Source: Phoronis australis
Lineage: Eukaryota; Phoronida; Phoronidae
DNA length: 64,000 nucleotides
Direction: 5' to 3'
Assembly (NCBI GenBank): GCA_002633005.1
Contig: NMRA01000555.1
Span: 99,514-163,513 of the forward strand
The position numbers were made by a program, and so were the translations under genes. Shown here one piece after another: positions 62,580-64,000 of the stretch (the stretch's first letter is position 1; every line of letters starts with the position of its first letter). A model generated the notes under the pieces. The model saw only the letters and a program-made list of their open reading frames with translations, searched no databases and was not told where the DNA came from.

Positions 62580-64000
62580 GCCAAGCGGAACAGTTGAAAA
62601 TCTCTCACGTCGTTGGTGGCACAACCCCTGACACTCACCTAGCCAGACACAGATGTACTGCACATAGATATTGCACTCGTAGGAGCACAAGTTCTCTTGT
62701 AACACCTCGAGTATTATCTTTTGAGCAGTTATCTATCAAAGACAAGGCCTTTATTCACTGATAATGCCGGGAAAATTTTTAAAAGCTGATTTAGTTTTCT
62801 TGTCAAAAGACACTTGTTTAATACAATTCATTGTTTGGCAATTCTTACGGGGACCATGTTTTTCGTGTACTTCCGGTTGTACAGTAAGTACTCTCTACCA
62901 TCGTCCTATATAGTCGTGTTTATTATGTGTGTTTTATGATGAATTACTTTATTTCTATCCGTTTATACTGTTTATGTAAGAACATGTTTTTCACGTTATT
63001 TTCAGTGTTTCATATGTCTTGTCCTATTAACGTCTTCATATTTTGTATGCTATTTGTATTCGTATGATGTCACCACTCAGTATGTGTATCACATTCTGGT
63101 GTTATTTCTCTTTTGTCCTGTAATGATTATGTACTAGCAATTATATGCATTGTGTGTACAGCATAATATTGAATTAACTAATCAGGCGATAAATCGAATG
63201 TATTGTGCAGTTATTTGCAAATTATGTCTCATCTTCTTAACCAGAAAATGAGGCGAGATAACGAACCATCGCGTTGTCATGGTTTCTGTCAAACCGCTAG
63301 TTTATCAACTTGCTGAAGGGTGTTTATAACACCACGATGTCAAGCGCTTTCCGCGTCTGTAGATTGAACAACAGGTCTGTTTATAAAATCAATAGTATTA
63401 TTTAGCCAAGAGAACTGGATTAGAATAATGCTGTTAGTGGAATTGTATTCGTGTGCACAAAGCCTTAGGTTTCTATAATATCCAATTTGCGATAGCGAAA
63501 AAATTGGGATAAATCAAATATGTGACTTTTATTTTACTCTGGGTACGAAATTCAAAGCTCAATCTTCAGATTTTCTGTTATACAATAGCCCTATTTTAGA
63601 TTACGAATTTTTGTGATACAGAGCATTCTTATTTTACAACGTAACTCGCTGCTGAATATTTTTGCACCTTTCTGGCCTTTTGCCATTGACAGAGAACCGC
63701 CAACACTGCAAACTACTTAACACTGCTAGTTTATCGTTGGTCAAACGTTGTAAATGTCCTAAGTAAATTAATTCATTATAGCACATATATTACACAATAA
63801 CAGTGTGTATCTTTACGTGGCACGTAAATAAATAACTTGCGTGGTCAAGAAATGATTTTCGCCGTTGATAATCAATTCACGAGGATAATTTACCAAGAAC
63901 TTTAAATTTTGATTTTTGTGAAAGAGTTTGATTGGGAAAACCAGCTGGTATTGCGACCATGGGTGTAGTCCAAATGTGCGGATCCCTGACTTTTTTTCTA
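62580..64000. other. No gene recognised at the right edge
   Basis: AT-rich with chance ORFs only. The N-terminal PAL exons could lie here unrecognised or beyond the window, since PAL runs leftward from this side. Confidence 0.4.

Noticed and set aside
1-64000. Bacterial operon, CRISPR array, phage or integrative element
   Set aside because: Spliced genes, long introns and eukaryotic transposons throughout; no direct-repeat/spacer pattern.

Overview
This is animal nuclear DNA: intron-rich genes with GT-AG splice sites, long AT-rich non-coding stretches, and many fragments of LINE, Ty3/gypsy, Penelope-like, MITE and SINE elements. The best taxonomic clue is a neuropeptide gene whose predicted product, NAGTRDMMYNLPDFHKI-amide, closely matches molluscan cerebrin (the lophotrochozoan form of pigment-dispersing factor, PDF). 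A mollusc, or another lophotrochozoan, is therefore most likely. The frequent palindrome TACATGTA fits but does not prove this.

Three host genes can be read with consistent splice phases, all in the right-hand part. (1) 36.6-40.6 kb, plus strand: a secreted metallo-beta-lactamase-fold alkyl sulfatase (SdsA1/BDS1 type), with four exons found and the first ATG not resolved. (2) 42.2-48.9 kb, plus strand: a cerebrin/PDF precursor with a non-coding first exon, a signal peptide, dibasic cleavage sites and a C-terminal Gly-Lys amidation signal. (3) 50.1-59.3 kb, minus strand: peptidyl-alpha-hydroxyglycine alpha-amidating lyase (PAL), six exons through the stop codon, with the N-terminal exons not found. 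Genes 2 and 3 converge tail to tail. PAL catalyses the last step of peptide amidation, so a substrate-type gene and a processing-enzyme gene are neighbours; this may be chance.

The left part (0-36 kb) is mostly repeats. At 3.1-6.6 kb lies a diverged tandem array with a period near 145 bp and CTCF-like motifs, interrupted by a 424-bp foldback element. At 8.0-9.6 kb is a dead Ty3/gypsy fragment split by a 464-bp inverted-repeat element. At 13.1-13.8 kb is a LINE 3' end. At 15.1-15.5 kb is an ATCGAT minisatellite. At 15.8-19.5 kb is a higher-order array of units near 434 bp, most carrying a nuclear-receptor DR1 site (AGGTCAAAGGTCA). At 23.0-24.8 kb is a LINE lacking its reverse transcriptase. 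At 27.5-29.8 kb a terminal-inverted-repeat element sits inside another repeat, whose uninterrupted copy is at 61.9-62.6 kb. A Penelope-type GIY-YIG remnant lies at 30.6-30.9 kb. The 145-bp array family recurs in the opposite orientation at 51.1-52.3 kb, in the gap between two PAL exons.

Two further short ORFs (22.4-22.7 kb minus; 60.9-61.1 kb plus) may encode secreted proteins but are weak. No rRNA, canonical tRNA or CRISPR was seen.
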